Counted from the first letter of the stretch, positions 40,555 through 50,107 are shown. The stretch: DNA of 64,000 nucleotides from Gordonia soli NBRC 108243 (GCF_000334455.1 NZ_BANX01000005.1:124001-188000), one strand, 5' to 3'. The notes: a model not told the origin generated them from the letters alone. A program made the numbers and translations.

Positions 40555-41214
40555 TCAGACGGGAAGGGCGACCGGCGAGCCCGGTGGACTGCGACCCGGT
40601 GAGGTGGCCACGCACATCGCTCCGACCAGTCGTCGTGTCGCGAGCGGGTGACGGCCTGAGGTACGTCCCCGAGCGGCGTCGGCGGGGATGCTCGCGAGCG
40701 CGCGACGCAACCGACTGACAGTCGGGGATGCGATTGCGAGGCACATCGACTGTGCGCCCGTCACGGCTGCGACCACGGTCGTGGTGACGGCGATGTGCAG
40801 GCCGGTGACGGTCGACACGGGGCCCGCGGCGCCGAGGGCCGGTAGCAGTTCCAGCGACGCGTAAAGGGCCGGTTGCGCGACCATCGCGCCGCTGACCACA
40901 GAGAACAATCCGTTGTGGGCACCGGCGAACAAGAATCGGAGCACGGCGAGCGCAGCGGCGGCGAGTGCGAGCACGGCGATGTGCGAAGGATGGGCGTCTG
41001 CGACGAGAGCTGCACCGATGGCGACGACGGCTGTGCCGAGCGCGGCCGACGTGGCGGCAGCGCGTCCCAGCGGCGACGACCCGCCGACAGGGCCTGACGG
41101 CGACGCCGCCCGGCCGGCTGTCACCGTTGGTCCTCGGGCCGTGAACCGCACCCCCACAGCTGCTCGCCGGGGAGGGCGCACCTCCCCGGAGGCCCGCCTC
41201 CCCACGAAGCCCAT
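40555..41214 (-). CDS. Small polytopic membrane protein, hypothetical
   Basis: Up to 219 residues. Four hydrophobic segments occupy about residues 50-165 (including HPSHIAVLALAAAALAVLRF and HNGLFSVVSGAMVAQPAL). The C-terminus is Arg/Ser/Pro-rich. The start is uncertain: ATG 41214 gives a basic leader that includes a DNA hairpin (41167-41189), and GTG codons after it are alternatives. I do not recognise a family. The gap 40417-40554 before the next gene holds nothing I can support. Confidence 0.55.
   Translation of the reverse strand: MGFVGRRASGEVRPPRRAAVGVRFTARGPTVTAGRAASPSGPVGGSSPLGRAAATSAALGTAVVAIGAALVADAHPSHIAVLALAAAALAVLRFLFAGAHNGLFSVVSGAMVAQPALYASLELLPALGAAGPVSTVTGLHIAVTTTVVAAVTGAQSMCLAIASPTVSRLRRALASIPADAARGRTSGRHPLATRRLVGAMCVATSPGRSPPGSPVALPV
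41167..41189. other. Hairpin at the 5' end of the membrane-protein gene
   Basis: CCGGGGAGG and CCTCCCCGG pair perfectly around a five-base loop. It falls within the first codons if translation starts at 41214, or in the leader if a later GTG is used, so it bears on start choice and might act on translation. Confidence 0.4.
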
Positions 41215-41649
41215 GGGCCGAGCCTAACCGCCGAACCTGAGTGTGCCGGTCGTCCGACGAGCCCCGAGATCTACCGTCCCGCAGGCAGATCGACCTTCAG
41301 AGCGCGACCGATGACCTTTCTGAGACGCGGCTGACCTGCAGATATAGGAGACGTAGGGTGGGATTCGCTGTGTCGGTGCGACCTGGGCCGACGGATGCTT
41401 TCGCCCTGCTAACCATCTGCGATATATGTCACACAGCAAGTGACCAATCCGCTTTCGCGAATCGGTGCGAATACACGCGCGAGGTGGGGAGCGACGGTGC
41501 CTCGATGCCGGGGAGGACGTCGCGCGACATCGTCGCTTCCCGTCTCCCCGATCGGGCGTGCCCATCGGTCAGGTCCGTCCCTTCCCGGACAGCCCGGTCC
41601 GGTGCCGCCCGCTCGCGCTGTCATCCTGCCCTGAGTCACCCTGCCCGGG
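41215..41649. other. 435-base gap without a supported gene
   Basis: No open frame here resembles a protein I know. An AT-rich spot near 41410-41450 (GATATATGTCAC) contains a GTCAC/GTGAC dyad and could be a promoter or operator. It lies between a gene start (41214, minus) and a gene end (41650, minus), so it mainly serves the membrane-protein gene. Confidence 0.4.
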
Positions 41650-43428
41650 TCACCCTGTGGAGGCGTCCACCCGCTCGGTGCGCAATGTCTCCAGCCATCG
41701 ATGGACGAACGGGACCACACTCGATCCCTCACCACTGGCGGCTGCCACACGCTTCATCGATCCCGCGCGTATGTCTCCGGCGGCGAAGATCCCGGGCACG
41801 CTGGTGGCCAGATCGGGCGGCGGCAGATCGTCTAGCCACCGCCCCTTCGGCACGTCCCGTCCGGTGAAGACGAAACCGTTGTGGTCGCGCTCGACCTCAC
41901 CGGGCAGCCACTCACAGTTCGGTGCCGCACCCAACAGCAGGAACAGGCCACCGGCCGGTCGGCGCTCCTCCGCGCCGGTGTTGCGGTCGCGCAGGGTCAG
42001 CCACTCGAGTTGGGCTTCGCCGCCGCCGTCGACCACCTCGCACGACGGACGCACCGTGATGCGAGGGTTGAAAGCGATCTCGCCGATCAGGTACTGCGAC
42101 ATGGTCTCGGTGAGGTCGGCGCGCCGGATCACGATGGTCACCGACCGCGCGAACCGCGCCAGGTGGATCGCCGCCTGGCCCGCCGAGTTGCCGCCACCGA
42201 CGACGACGACGTCGCGCCCCTCCATCTCGCGGGCCGCGGCCATCGCCGCGCCGTAGTGCACGCCGACTCCGACGAGCGATTCGAGCCCGGGGACGCCCAG
42301 ACGTCGGTACGCGACCCCGGTGGAGATCACCACCGACCGCGCCAGCACCGTTCCGCCGTCGGTGATGATCCGATGCGCACCGCCGTCGATCCCCGCCTCC
42401 AACCGCTCCACCGGCCAGCCGGTGTAGAACCGTGCACCGAACCGCATCGCCTGGGTGCGGGCCCGCTGCGAGAGCCGCATCCCGGAGATCCCGCGCGGGA
42501 ACCCCAGGTAGTTGCGGATCATCGAACTGGTGCCGGCTTGGCCGCCGATGGCCTCGGACTCGATGACGACCGTCGACAAGCCCTCGGATGCGCCGTACAC
42601 GGCCGCGGCGAGACCGGCCGGACCCGCACCGATGACCGCGAGGTCGACGATCGAGTCCTCCTCGACGTCGTCGGGGCGGCCGTACAGCAGGATCGCGATG
42701 TCGTGCACCGAGTCGGGTGAACAGACCGTGCCGTCGACTGAACCCTTGAACGAGTGCACCAACGGGAAGCGGAGCGCTTCACCGAAGAGCTCGGCCGCCG
42801 CCCGACCCTCGGAGCTGTCGGGTGGGTATGTGCGGTTCGGCATCCCCATCCGATCGAGGAAGTCGCGCAACGCCATCGTCAGCGGGGTGAGGTTCGGGCT
42901 GATGATGCGCACGGTGTCGACCTCGGGTACCGGTACCGTGGCGCCCCAATCCGACAGCAACTCGGTGACCGCCTGGTGGAACTCCTCGTCGCGCACGCCT
43001 CGCGGCATCAACAGGTACGTGTCGAACTTGCCCTTCTGCAGGGCGGGACGGAGAGCGTCACTGTGCTCGCCGAACCGGCCCCAGTGGATGGCGACGATCC
43101 GTCGGGCGGTCGGCACGATGGTGCGGAACGTCGTGATGGCCTCGAGGACGTTCATGTCGGGTAGTTCGGAGTCGGCGACGATCAGCGCCACCGGGTGGTT
43201 CTCACTGCGCAACCTGCCGAGCAGCGCGATCGCCTCGATGGCGGACCGCGCGCAGGTCACCTGGTATTCGTGCTGGTAACGGGCGAAATCGACGAGTAGT
43301 GCATCCGCGTGCTCTCCGGAGACGAGCACGATCGCCGGGACGGCCCTGGTGGTCGGGGCCGGCGCGACTGCTTCGATGTCATGGCTTGGCACCTGACCAT
43401 TGTCCCCGTCCGGGGACATCCCTGCCAC
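41650..43428 (-). CDS. Receiver-domain / thioredoxin-reductase-like fused flavoprotein
   Basis: 592 residues. Residues ~30-150 resemble a response-regulator receiver, with Asp in [11 protein letters not shown]. Residues ~165-240 look like a degenerate thioredoxin-fold domain ([20 protein letters not shown]). The rest is a thioredoxin-reductase-like FAD/NADPH module: [55 protein letters not shown] and [17 protein letters not shown]. The redox CxxC of true thioredoxin reductases is missing; the position reads [14 protein letters not shown]. Disulfide reduction by the standard mechanism is therefore unlikely. The family is known in actinobacteria, but its substrate is not. Confidence 0.87.
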   Translation of the reverse strand: MAGMSPDGDNGQVPSHDIEAVAPAPTTRAVPAIVLVSGEHADALLVDFARYQHEYQVTCARSAIEAIALLGRLRSENHPVALIVADSELPDMNVLEAITTFRTIVPTARRIVAIHWGRFGEHSDALRPALQKGKFDTYLLMPRGVRDEEFHQAVTELLSDWGATVPVPEVDTVRIISPNLTPLTMALRDFLDRMGMPNRTYPPDSSEGRAAAELFGEALRFPLVHSFKGSVDGTVCSPDSVHDIAILLYGRPDDVEEDSIVDLAVIGAGPAGLAAAVYGASEGLSTVVIESEAIGGQAGTSSMIRNYLGFPRGISGMRLSQRARTQAMRFGARFYTGWPVERLEAGIDGGAHRIITDGGTVLARSVVISTGVAYRRLGVPGLESLVGVGVHYGAAMAAAREMEGRDVVVVGGGNSAGQAAIHLARFARSVTIVIRRADLTETMSQYLIGEIAFNPRITVRPSCEVVDGGGEAQLEWLTLRDRNTGAEERRPAGGLFLLLGAAPNCEWLPGEVERDHNGFVFTGRDVPKGRWLDDLPPPDLATSVPGIFAAGDIRAGSMKRVAAASGEGSSVVPFVHRWLETLRTERVDASTG

Positions 43429-43500
43429 GCGGTTTCGCCGACGTCGAACCGCTGGTCGGACGGCAGCCGGCGACCATCACCGGGCGGTAGCGTCGGAGGG

Positions 43501-44607
43501 ATGGCGACGACGTCGGACGTGGCGGTGATCGGGGCCGGCATCGTCGGTCTGTCCACCGCCCATCATCTTCTGCAGGCCGGGTTCTCGGTGACCGTCTACG
43601 AGTCCGGCACTCCCGGGGGCGGGCAGTCCGCGGGGCAATCGCGGATCTTCCGGCACGCGCACGACGACCCGCGGATGGTCGGGTTCGCGGTCGAGTCCCG
43701 GCGTCGATGGGCGGAGCTCGAGGACCGATTCGGTCGACAGCTGATCTCCCGTGACGGCGCGCTGGCACTGGGCGATGCCGTCGCCCGACGGCTGGCCGTG
43801 ATGCGGGAGCATCCCGAGATCGAGGCCGAAGAGATCGGCGGTGACGAGTTGGCCACGCGGCTACCGGTCCTCGCCGACTTCGACGGTCCGGCGATGCTCG
43901 ACCGGACGGCGGGCTCGATCGCGACGCGGACCGCGATCGAGTTGCTCGCGAGCGAGGTCGGGGCGCGACTCGTCTCCGACACCGTGCTCGGTGTGCGCCA
44001 GACCGAGAGTGGCGGGGTGGAGGTGCTCGCGGGCACCCATCGAGGCGGCCATGGAGCCGTCATCGTGTGCGCAGGACGCGGAACCGCACCGCTCGCATAT
44101 GGCGCCGGGCTCGCGCCACCGATCGAGGTCCGTGCACACGTCCGCGCCTCATTCCGACCGCGCGATGACGTCGGATCGTTGGCGACCCTGCAGGACGGGA
44201 GCGGCGCCTTCGGCGAGGCCGGGGTCTACGCCGCCGCGTACCCCGATCGTTCGCGTTACGGAGTCGGCCTGGCCGAGGCCGTCGCCGCGCGCGACGACGG
44301 TGCCGTCCTCGAGCCCGACGGTCTCGCCGAGCACGTGAGCCGTGTCCGTCGATACGTCGAGCGTGCGCTACCCGGTCTCGACCCCGAGCCGACGGATCTC
44401 GTGCACTGCTGGGTGACGAGACTGCCCTGGGGCGACGACGGTGTGGCCGTCTGGCGGACCGGGGATCGCTGGTTTCTCGCCGGCCACAACCTGTTCAAAC
44501 ACGGACCCGCGCTCGGTGCGCTGCTCGCCCGCGGGCTCGCCGACGATTCGGTCCCCGAGATCCTGCGGCCGGAGACGCGGTTCGGGAGCGATGTCGACCA
44601 CCTGTAG
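43501..44607 (+). CDS. FAD-dependent amine/amino-acid oxidase (DAO family, SoxA/MSOX-like)
   Basis: 368 residues from ATG 43501 with GGAGGG upstream. The N-terminal dinucleotide motif is VAVIGAGIVGLSTAHHLLQAG. The QSAGQSRIFRHAHDD stretch is typical of monomeric sarcosine/N-methyltryptophan oxidase relatives, where FAD is often covalently held. The C-terminal LAGHNLFKHGPALGALLA matches the flavin-contacting GFSGHGF-like motif of the family. It should oxidise a secondary or primary amine with O2. The gene stands alone, divergent from the receiver-TrxR gene. Confidence 0.85.
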   Translation: MATTSDVAVIGAGIVGLSTAHHLLQAGFSVTVYESGTPGGGQSAGQSRIFRHAHDDPRMVGFAVESRRRWAELEDRFGRQLISRDGALALGDAVARRLAVMREHPEIEAEEIGGDELATRLPVLADFDGPAMLDRTAGSIATRTAIELLASEVGARLVSDTVLGVRQTESGGVEVLAGTHRGGHGAVIVCAGRGTAPLAYGAGLAPPIEVRAHVRASFRPRDDVGSLATLQDGSGAFGEAGVYAAAYPDRSRYGVGLAEAVAARDDGAVLEPDGLAEHVSRVRRYVERALPGLDPEPTDLVHCWVTRLPWGDDGVAVWRTGDRWFLAGHNLFKHGPALGALLARGLADDSVPEILRPETRFGSDVDHL

Positions 44608-44648
44608 TCGATGCAACTCGGGTGGCCGGGGTGGCCGTTGTCGGAGGT

Positions 44649-44726
44649 TTCCGGATTTCTGGCACGTGAGCGGGGCGCGGTCGGGTGTGTGCACACTTCG
44701 GGCCGCTCAGGTGTCAGGAATCCGAC
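44649..44726. repeat. 78-bp palindromic repeat element, copy Y
   Basis: Same length and block order as 33981-34058. Left arm GGATTTCTGGCACGTGAGCG pairs imperfectly with the right-end sequence CCGCTCAGGTGTCAGGAATC around a central GTGTGCACAC. It lies between convergent genes (44607 and 44770) and may act as a terminator here. Confidence 0.7.
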
Positions 44727-44769
44727 AACGCCGAGCTGCGACGAGCCGCCGACCCCGACCCCGACGTGC

Positions 44770-46131
44770 TCACCGGAACGGATCGGCGATCGGTATCCCC
44801 AGGGCGCGCAACGGGGTTCCCAACTTCCAGTAGAGCAGGCCGACGAGCCCTCGCGGCGCGAACACCGTCGTCGTGGTGACCACCACGTGGTCTTGGGTCC
44901 CTGCGCCGCCGGCTGACCCGCCCGGCGACCCGGCGTCGCGGAGCGCGTACTCGATGAAAGCTCTACCCGGAGCGCGGGAGTCGAGCCGCACCCGTAATCG
45001 GGATGGCGGCTCCGACAACACCACCCGGGCGCCGCCGGGCGTCGAGTGGGACAAGGACTCGAACACCGACTCGGCCGTCCCGGGCACTGCCGAACGCAGC
45101 GTCGAGACCTCCACCTCCTCGCCCGCCCAGGGTGGATCGGTCGGAAGAGGTTCGGACGCAGGGACATCGGCCGATGCGTGCTGCCAGCCCGATTCGGTGT
45201 CGCCGCGTTCGACGCGGTCCAGGGTCGCGGCCAGCGCAGCGCGGTACGTGCTCAGACCGCCGGTCGGTGGGGCGATCACGTCGTCGATGTCGTGTTCCCG
45301 ACAGATGGCGTCGCACTCGAGTGACTCGATGAGCGGCCGGGCGATGCTGCCGCGGATGGGGGTGACCAGCCGCACCCACCGGCTCGCGACGGTCGGCGTC
45401 AGCACCGGGATCACGATCATCCGCCGCGGCGGCAACCCGGCGATCTCCGCGTAGATCTGCATCATGTCGCCGTACTCGAGGACGTCGGGTCCGCCGATGT
45501 CCCAGGTGCGAGATGTCGGTACCGGGGCGGTCGCCGACTCCACGAGATAGTGGAGCGCATCGGCCACCGCGATCGGTTGGATCTTGTTGTGCACCCACCG
45601 TGGGGTCGTCATCGCGGGCAGACGCTCGGTGAGATGCCGGATCAGCTCGAACGACGCCGACCCCGACCCGATCAGGGTGCCCGCCTGCAAGGCGACGGTC
45701 TCTATCCCGCTGTCGATGAGGATCTCGCCGACCTCGGCGCGCGATGCGAGGTGCTCGGACAGGTCGACGCCCGGGGGATGCAGCCCACCGAGGTAGACGA
45801 TGCGCTGCACGCCGCGCTCCCGGGCCGCGGCGACGACGTTCTCCGCCGACCGTCGTTCCTCCTCGGCGAAGTCGGACGAGGTGCTCATCGAGTGCACCAG
45901 GTGGTAGACGACGTCGATGTCGGTGAAGGCCTCGAGTAGTGAGTCGCGGTCCGACAGGTCGCCGCGGACCACCTGCGCCCGGTCGTCGGTGGTCCACGGT
46001 GCATCCGTCAGCTTCGACGGCGTGCGCGCCAATGCGCGGACCGAATGGCCGCGAGCGAGCAGTCGCGGAGCCAACCGGCCGCCGACATACCCGGTCGCGC
46101 CGGTAACCAGACATCGTCGTGTGTCGCCCAC
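44770..46131 (-). CDS. NAD(P)-binding SDR (NmrA/epimerase-like) with DUF2867 C-terminal domain
   Basis: 453 residues. The N-terminal Rossmann domain has CLVTGATGYVGGRLAPRLLA, VRGDLSDRDSLLEAFTDIDV, and YLGGLHPPGVDLSEHLASR in place of a classical YxxxK. The second half (from ~325) is a DUF2867-type domain ending FWLLYWKLGTPLRALGIPIAD-like (here VGLLYWKLGTPLRALG). This two-domain protein is widespread in actinobacteria and annotated as SDR or NAD(P)H-binding; the reaction is unknown. It starts at ATG 46131. Confidence 0.82.
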   Translation of the reverse strand: MGDTRRCLVTGATGYVGGRLAPRLLARGHSVRALARTPSKLTDAPWTTDDRAQVVRGDLSDRDSLLEAFTDIDVVYHLVHSMSTSSDFAEEERRSAENVVAAARERGVQRIVYLGGLHPPGVDLSEHLASRAEVGEILIDSGIETVALQAGTLIGSGSASFELIRHLTERLPAMTTPRWVHNKIQPIAVADALHYLVESATAPVPTSRTWDIGGPDVLEYGDMMQIYAEIAGLPPRRMIVIPVLTPTVASRWVRLVTPIRGSIARPLIESLECDAICREHDIDDVIAPPTGGLSTYRAALAATLDRVERGDTESGWQHASADVPASEPLPTDPPWAGEEVEVSTLRSAVPGTAESVFESLSHSTPGGARVVLSEPPSRLRVRLDSRAPGRAFIEYALRDAGSPGGSAGGAGTQDHVVVTTTTVFAPRGLVGLLYWKLGTPLRALGIPIADPFR

Positions 46132-46245
46132 CCCTTCACCCTACGCATCCGAAAGTGCCGTCACGGTGGGGTTTTGGAGCAACCACAGTCGGGTACCCGC
46201 CGCATCGAACTCGTGCACGGACGCCGCGAGGGCGGAGGGGAACCA

Positions 46246-46449
46246 ATGATGTTCGAGCAAGACAGAACCGACCGCGCTCGACTGCTGCGGCGCTGGACAC
46301 CGTCGGTTATCCGGCCGACAAAAGAAGATCTGCCGGCCGAGGCCGAGCGCAACGGCGCCGATCCCGCGACCGTGACGGCCATCCGGCACACCCCGCTCGA
46401 GTTCTACTCGAACTTCGCCGAGGTGTCGGCGGCCGTCGACCACATGTGA
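46246..46449 (+). CDS. Small hypothetical protein
   Basis: 67 residues from ATG 46246 with GGAGGGG four bases upstream, a very good ribosome-binding site. The sequence is polar (RTDRARLLRRWTPSVIRPTK, HTPLEFYSNFAEVSAAVDHM), has no membrane helix and resembles no family I know. It lies in the gap between the SDR and the next small gene. The real case rests on the start signal. Confidence 0.45.
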   Translation: MMFEQDRTDRARLLRRWTPSVIRPTKEDLPAEAERNGADPATVTAIRHTPLEFYSNFAEVSAAVDHM

Positions 46450-46483
46450 TGGGCGACGTCGGACCGCCGGTACCGTGGTCGGC

Positions 46484-46777
46484 ATGGCAGTGGATGTGAC
46501 GGTTCCCGTGGTGGCAGCAGGATTGGTCGGTGGATTCGCGGCGGCCCGCTACAGCGGCCGACGCGAGCTCGGCGGCATCGTGCTCGCCGCCGCAGGTGGG
46601 TGGAGCACCCGACAGTGGGCCTCGACCCGTGGCCCGGCCGTCGCCGGTGGTCTCCTGGCCACCTACCTCGGCGCATTCGGTCTGTCGCATCCGCTGGCGA
46701 AGAAGGTCGGCGCGTGGCCGGCGGTGGGCATCGTCACCGCCGTCACGGCCGCGACGACGGCCGCCCTCACCCGCTGA
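46484..46777 (+). CDS. Small membrane protein
   Basis: 97 residues with three hydrophobic Gly/Ala-rich segments (VPVVAAGLVGGFAAARY, GPAVAGGLLATYLGAFG, WPAVGIVTAVTAATTAAL), likely three membrane helices. Short actinobacterial proteins of this composition are common and uncharacterised. ATG 46484 is preferred over a GTG/ATG three codons earlier; the ribosome-binding site is weak. It is convergent with modC. Confidence 0.6.
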   Translation: MAVDVTVPVVAAGLVGGFAAARYSGRRELGGIVLAAAGGWSTRQWASTRGPAVAGGLLATYLGAFGLSHPLAKKVGAWPAVGIVTAVTAATTAALTR

Positions 46778-46815
46778 GTCCGTCCCACTGCGCTGCGCCG
46801 GCAGGGTCTCCCCGA

Positions 46816-47892
46816 TCAGTGGACCCGCACCGCGCTCGCCTTGACCGCCAGGTGGACATGGTCGCCGACGGACAGGCCGAGGTCGGTGAAGCTCCCTCGG
46901 GTGATCTCGGCTCCGACGATGTGCTGACCCACGGTCGCCCGCAGTAGGAGTCGGCCGCCGTGCGGTATCACCTGGGTGATGGTGGCCGCGTGGATGTTCC
47001 GGAAGCTGGAATCGGTCGGCGGTGTCGTGAACACGGCCACCGCCTCGGGGCTGAACACCGCGGTGGCATCGTCTCCGGCCGACAGATCCGGCGACGCGTC
47101 CCCCACGAAGCCCGTCGCGTCGGATGCGGTGAGAACAGTCCCGTCCCAGGTGCCGGCAACGATGTTCAGGCCGGCGAGACCTGCGGTGAAGACGTTCGAC
47201 GGGCGGCTCAGCACTCGTTCGACGGAGCCACTGTCCACCACCTGACCGGAGTCGAGAACCATCGCCTCGTCGGCCAGGCTCACGATGTCGACCACGTCGT
47301 GGGTCACGATCGCGGTGATGCGGGATCGGTCGGACAACAGCTCGCGGAGAAGCGTGCGGAGCCGTCCGGCGACGTCGACGTCGAGCGCTCGAAACGGTTC
47401 GTCCAGCAACAGGATTCGCGGCTCCGCGGCGAGTGCGCGGGCGATCGCGACACGTTGCGCCTGACCGCCCGACAGTTGGTGGGGGCGTCGATCGGCGAGG
47501 TCGGCGACTTCGGTGGCGGTGAGCCATCGGTCGACCCGTCGGCGCACCTCGGCGCGCGGAAGATGTTGCGACGACGGCGCAAAGGCGACATTGGCCGCCA
47601 CCGACAGGTGCGGGAAGAGTCGGGCATCCTGGGAGAGCAGTGCGACACCCCGACGATGCGTGGGCACGAGAGTGTGCCCGTCGCTGAGGATCTCGCCGTC
47701 GACGCTGATCCGCGCCGTGCGCGCCGCGAGAAGTCCGGCGACCACCTTGAGCAGGGTCGTCTTGCCCGCACCGTTGGGACCGATGATCGCGGTGGTGCTC
47801 CCGGAGGCGAAGGTATGGGCGAGATGGAGGCGTGGCACGGTGTTCTCGACCTCCACCGACAGTCCGCCCGGCGCGGTGTCTGCCGCGGTCAC
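46816..47892 (-). CDS. modC: Molybdate ABC transporter ATP-binding protein ModC
   Basis: 358 residues from GTG 47892, overlapping the modB stop (GTGA). ATPase motifs: Walker A GPNGAGKTT, a Q-loop in LLSQDARLFPHLS, signature LSGGQAQRVAIA, Walker B ILLLDEPFRALD, switch His in VTHDVVDI. The C-terminal ~110 residues form a TOBE (molybdate/tungstate-binding) domain, with VGDHVHLAVKASAVRVH at the end. As the last gene of the molybdate operon, it powers high-affinity molybdate uptake for molybdenum-cofactor enzymes. Confidence 0.92.
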   Translation of the reverse strand: MTAADTAPGGLSVEVENTVPRLHLAHTFASGSTTAIIGPNGAGKTTLLKVVAGLLAARTARISVDGEILSDGHTLVPTHRRGVALLSQDARLFPHLSVAANVAFAPSSQHLPRAEVRRRVDRWLTATEVADLADRRPHQLSGGQAQRVAIARALAAEPRILLLDEPFRALDVDVAGRLRTLLRELLSDRSRITAIVTHDVVDIVSLADEAMVLDSGQVVDSGSVERVLSRPSNVFTAGLAGLNIVAGTWDGTVLTASDATGFVGDASPDLSAGDDATAVFSPEAVAVFTTPPTDSSFRNIHAATITQVIPHGGRLLLRATVGQHIVGAEITRGSFTDLGLSVGDHVHLAVKASAVRVH

Positions 47893-48701
47893 AGCGCACC
47901 CTGACCGGTTCGGCTGCTGCGGCGCGTGTGAACGGCGACCACCACGATCAGCGACACCGCCACCAGCACCAGCGACAGTGGGATGGCGGCTTGGGGATCG
48001 TCGATCTCGGCAACGTAGATCGCGAGTGGCGCGGTCTGGGTGATGCCCGGCGCATTGCCCGCGAAGGTGACGGTGGCGCCGAATTCGCCCATCGCCCTGG
48101 CGAAGGACAGGACCACGCCCGCCAGGAGGGAGGGAACGATCAGGGGCAGCGTCACCCGCCACAGGGTCCGGGATGGTCCGGCGCCGAGAGTCGCCGCGAC
48201 CTCCTCGTACCGTGTACCGGCCACGCGCAGCGAACCTTCGACGCTGATCACCAGGAACGGGAGTGCGACGAAGGTCTGTGCGAGGATCACGGCTGTCGTG
48301 GTGAACGCGATGTCGACGCCGGCCGTGCGCAGGTGTTCTCCCACGAGGCCGAGACGTCCGAACGTGTACAGCAGGGCGATGCCGCCGACGACCGGGGGCA
48401 GGACCAAGGGCAACAGGACCAGCGAACGGAGCACGCGCGTGAGCACCCCGTCGTGTCGAGCGAACGTCACCGCCATCGGTACCCCCAACACGATGCACAG
48501 CAGTGTGCTGACCGCGGCGGTCTGCAGCGACAGGACGAGGGCCTGTCGCGACGCCTCGGAGGTGACCTGCTCGACGAAGGTGTCCCATGGTGTCCGCAGG
48601 ATCAGTCCGACCGGGGGCAGGACGATGAGCGCGACCCCGAGTGCGGCGGGCAGGTAGAGCCAGACCGGTACGCGACCGGTCCCGAAGAGTCTGCGGATCA
48701 A
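47889..48701 (-). CDS. modB: Molybdate ABC transporter permease ModB
   Basis: 270 residues, five or six membrane helices and the EAA-like loop EEVAATLGAGPSRTLWRVTLP that docks the ATPase. PLVLPPVVGGIALLYTFGR and FARAMGEFGATVTFAGN are hallmarks of ModB. It starts at TTG 48701, overlapping the modA stop (TTGA). It sits between modA and modC and forms the membrane channel. Confidence 0.92.
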   Translation of the reverse strand: MIRRLFGTGRVPVWLYLPAALGVALIVLPPVGLILRTPWDTFVEQVTSEASRQALVLSLQTAAVSTLLCIVLGVPMAVTFARHDGVLTRVLRSLVLLPLVLPPVVGGIALLYTFGRLGLVGEHLRTAGVDIAFTTTAVILAQTFVALPFLVISVEGSLRVAGTRYEEVAATLGAGPSRTLWRVTLPLIVPSLLAGVVLSFARAMGEFGATVTFAGNAPGITQTAPLAIYVAEIDDPQAAIPLSLVLVAVSLIVVVAVHTRRSSRTGQGAL

Positions 48702-49486
48702 GGCTTCCCGAAGCCGGCGTCGGCCAGGATCTGTTGTCCGGCCGGACCGAGCACGGCATCGACGAACTGCTTGGCCACAGCCTCGTCGGCCCCGCCGCGC
48801 ACGGTGGCGATGGGGTACTTGTTCACCACTGCGGCAAACGCCGGGTCCACCACGGTGGTGACCTTGTCGCCGGCCCCCTTGGCATCGGTGACGTAGACGA
48901 GTCCGGCATCGGCCTGCCCGGAGGTCACCTTGGTGAGGACCGCGGTCACCGACTGCTCCTCCGATGCGGCGCGGATGGTGGTCCCGGTGTTCTTCTCCAC
49001 CTGGTCGGTGGCGTTGCCGCAGGGCTGTGCCGACTGGCAGACGACGGTGGTGACATCCGCCTTGTTCAGGTCGGCGACCGACCGGATGCCCTTCGGGTTA
49101 CCGGGCGCGGTGACGATGACCAGTGTGTTGGTGGCGAAGATCTTCGGGTCGACGGCTCGGTCACCGAGCTTGGTCATGTTCTTCTCGTCGGCACTCGCGA
49201 AGACGGATGCCGGGGCGCCCTGCTTGATCTGGTTGACCAGCGTCGACGATCCGTCGAAGGAGAGCTTGACCGTCACGCCGGGGTTGTCCCGCTCGAAGGC
49301 GTCGGCGATCGCGGTGAACGTCTTCTTCAGTGATGCGGCCGCGGAGACGTTGAGATCCGTCGATGTCGGGACGCCACCGGACGTCGGGGACGGGCTGGAG
49401 GACGACCCCGACGACTGGTCGGAGCTCGAGCACCCGGCCAGCACGAGGAGGGCGGTGGCCGCGCCGGCGGCGAGGATCTTCTTCAC
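48698..49486 (-). CDS. modA: Molybdate-binding lipoprotein ModA
   Basis: 262 residues from GTG 49486, overlapping the regulator stop by GTGA. The N-terminal signal ends at the lipobox LAGC followed by a Ser-rich spacer. The binding-protein core has LNVSAAASLKKTFTAIADAF, SFDGSSTLVNQIKQGAP, VFASADEKNM and ADAGLVYVTDA, as in ModA. A Cys pair (VVCQSAQPCGN) is likely a disulfide. It captures molybdate or tungstate at the cell surface for ModBC. Confidence 0.92.
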   Translation of the reverse strand: MKKILAAGAATALLVLAGCSSSDQSSGSSSSPSPTSGGVPTSTDLNVSAAASLKKTFTAIADAFERDNPGVTVKLSFDGSSTLVNQIKQGAPASVFASADEKNMTKLGDRAVDPKIFATNTLVIVTAPGNPKGIRSVADLNKADVTTVVCQSAQPCGNATDQVEKNTGTTIRAASEEQSVTAVLTKVTSGQADAGLVYVTDAKGAGDKVTTVVDPAFAAVVNKYPIATVRGGADEAVAKQFVDAVLGPAGQQILADAGFGKP

Positions 49487-49884
49487 AGGTCGTCTCGCTT
49501 CGTCTCGACGATCACGGTGGTGGACTTCACCACCGCGGTGGCCACCGAACCCGGCGCGAGCCGGAGTTCGCGGGCCGAATCCGCACTCATCAGCGACGTG
49601 ACCTCGAACGGTCCGCACTGCATCCGCACCTGGGCCATGACCCCGTCGACGGTGACGTCGGTGACGAGGCCGGCGAATCGATTACGCGCCGATCGCAGCA
49701 CGCCGTCATCGTCGGGTGGGGCGACCGCGCGTTCGCGGGCCAGGGCGGCCAGCTGTGCGCCGTCGACCGTCGATGCGCCGGCGTCGCTGGACGCCGCCAG
49801 TCGACCGGAGGAGATCCAGCGTCGAACGGTGTCGTCGCTGACGCCGAGCAGGTCGGCAGCATCGCGGATGCGGATCGCGGTCAT
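49483..49884 (-). CDS. HTH-TOBE molybdate-responsive regulator/binding protein
   Basis: 133 residues from ATG 49884 (an ATG at 49911 would add nine residues). The N-terminal excisionase/MerR-like helix-turn-helix is IRDAADLLGVSDDTVRRWISSGRL. The C-terminal half is one molybdenum-pterin-binding TOBE domain (RNRFAGLVTDVTVDGVMAQV, SARELRLAPGSVATAVVKST). It is the first gene of the mod operon and overlaps modA by four bases. It likely senses molybdate and controls the operon, in the role played by ModE elsewhere. Confidence 0.87.
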   Translation of the reverse strand: MTAIRIRDAADLLGVSDDTVRRWISSGRLAASSDAGASTVDGAQLAALARERAVAPPDDDGVLRSARNRFAGLVTDVTVDGVMAQVRMQCGPFEVTSLMSADSARELRLAPGSVATAVVKSTTVIVETKRDDL

Positions 49885-49971
49885 GGCCGCGTCCTCCCGA
49901 GTTCGCCGCATCTGAGCATCTGCTGAGCGTACTCCTCCGCAGATGCGGCGGCAGTAGTCCGATCCTCAGCC

Positions 49972-50008
49972 CGTCGATCGTGCGCTCGGATTCGTTGACC
50001 GTGCGCTG
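49972..50008 (-). repeat. 21-bp tandem repeat (locus 3)
   Basis: About 1.8 units with a 21-base period, read on the minus strand as GCGCACGGTCAACGAATCCGA then GCGCACGATCGAC-like. It lies in the 250-base gap upstream of the molybdate operon, next to copy B of the 69-bp element. Confidence 0.7.
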
Positions 50009-50038
50009 TCGGCGGGGCATCGCGCACCCGGCTGGGTA

Positions 50039-50107
50039 CGAGATCTGTACGGGCGCCGGTCGCGGACGACGATATGTCGTCGGCCGCGTGCTGGGGTACA
50101 GACTTCG
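50039..50107. repeat. 69-bp palindromic repeat element, copy B
   Basis: Ends CGAGATCTGTACG and GTACAGACTTCG with centre GACGATATGTCG at offset 29, matching copy A (9554-9622) in length and spacing. It lies between the IRED-like gene end and the molybdate operon. Confidence 0.7.

Noticed and set aside
41241..41867. Plus-strand 208-residue open frame across the gap and the flavoprotein end
   Set aside because: Arg/Ser/Pro-rich composition and overlap with the well-supported gene at 41650 indicate a shadow frame.
46307..47899. Long minus-strand frame over modC and its neighbour
   Set aside because: Arg/His-rich sequence without domains, in another frame of the well-supported modC gene.
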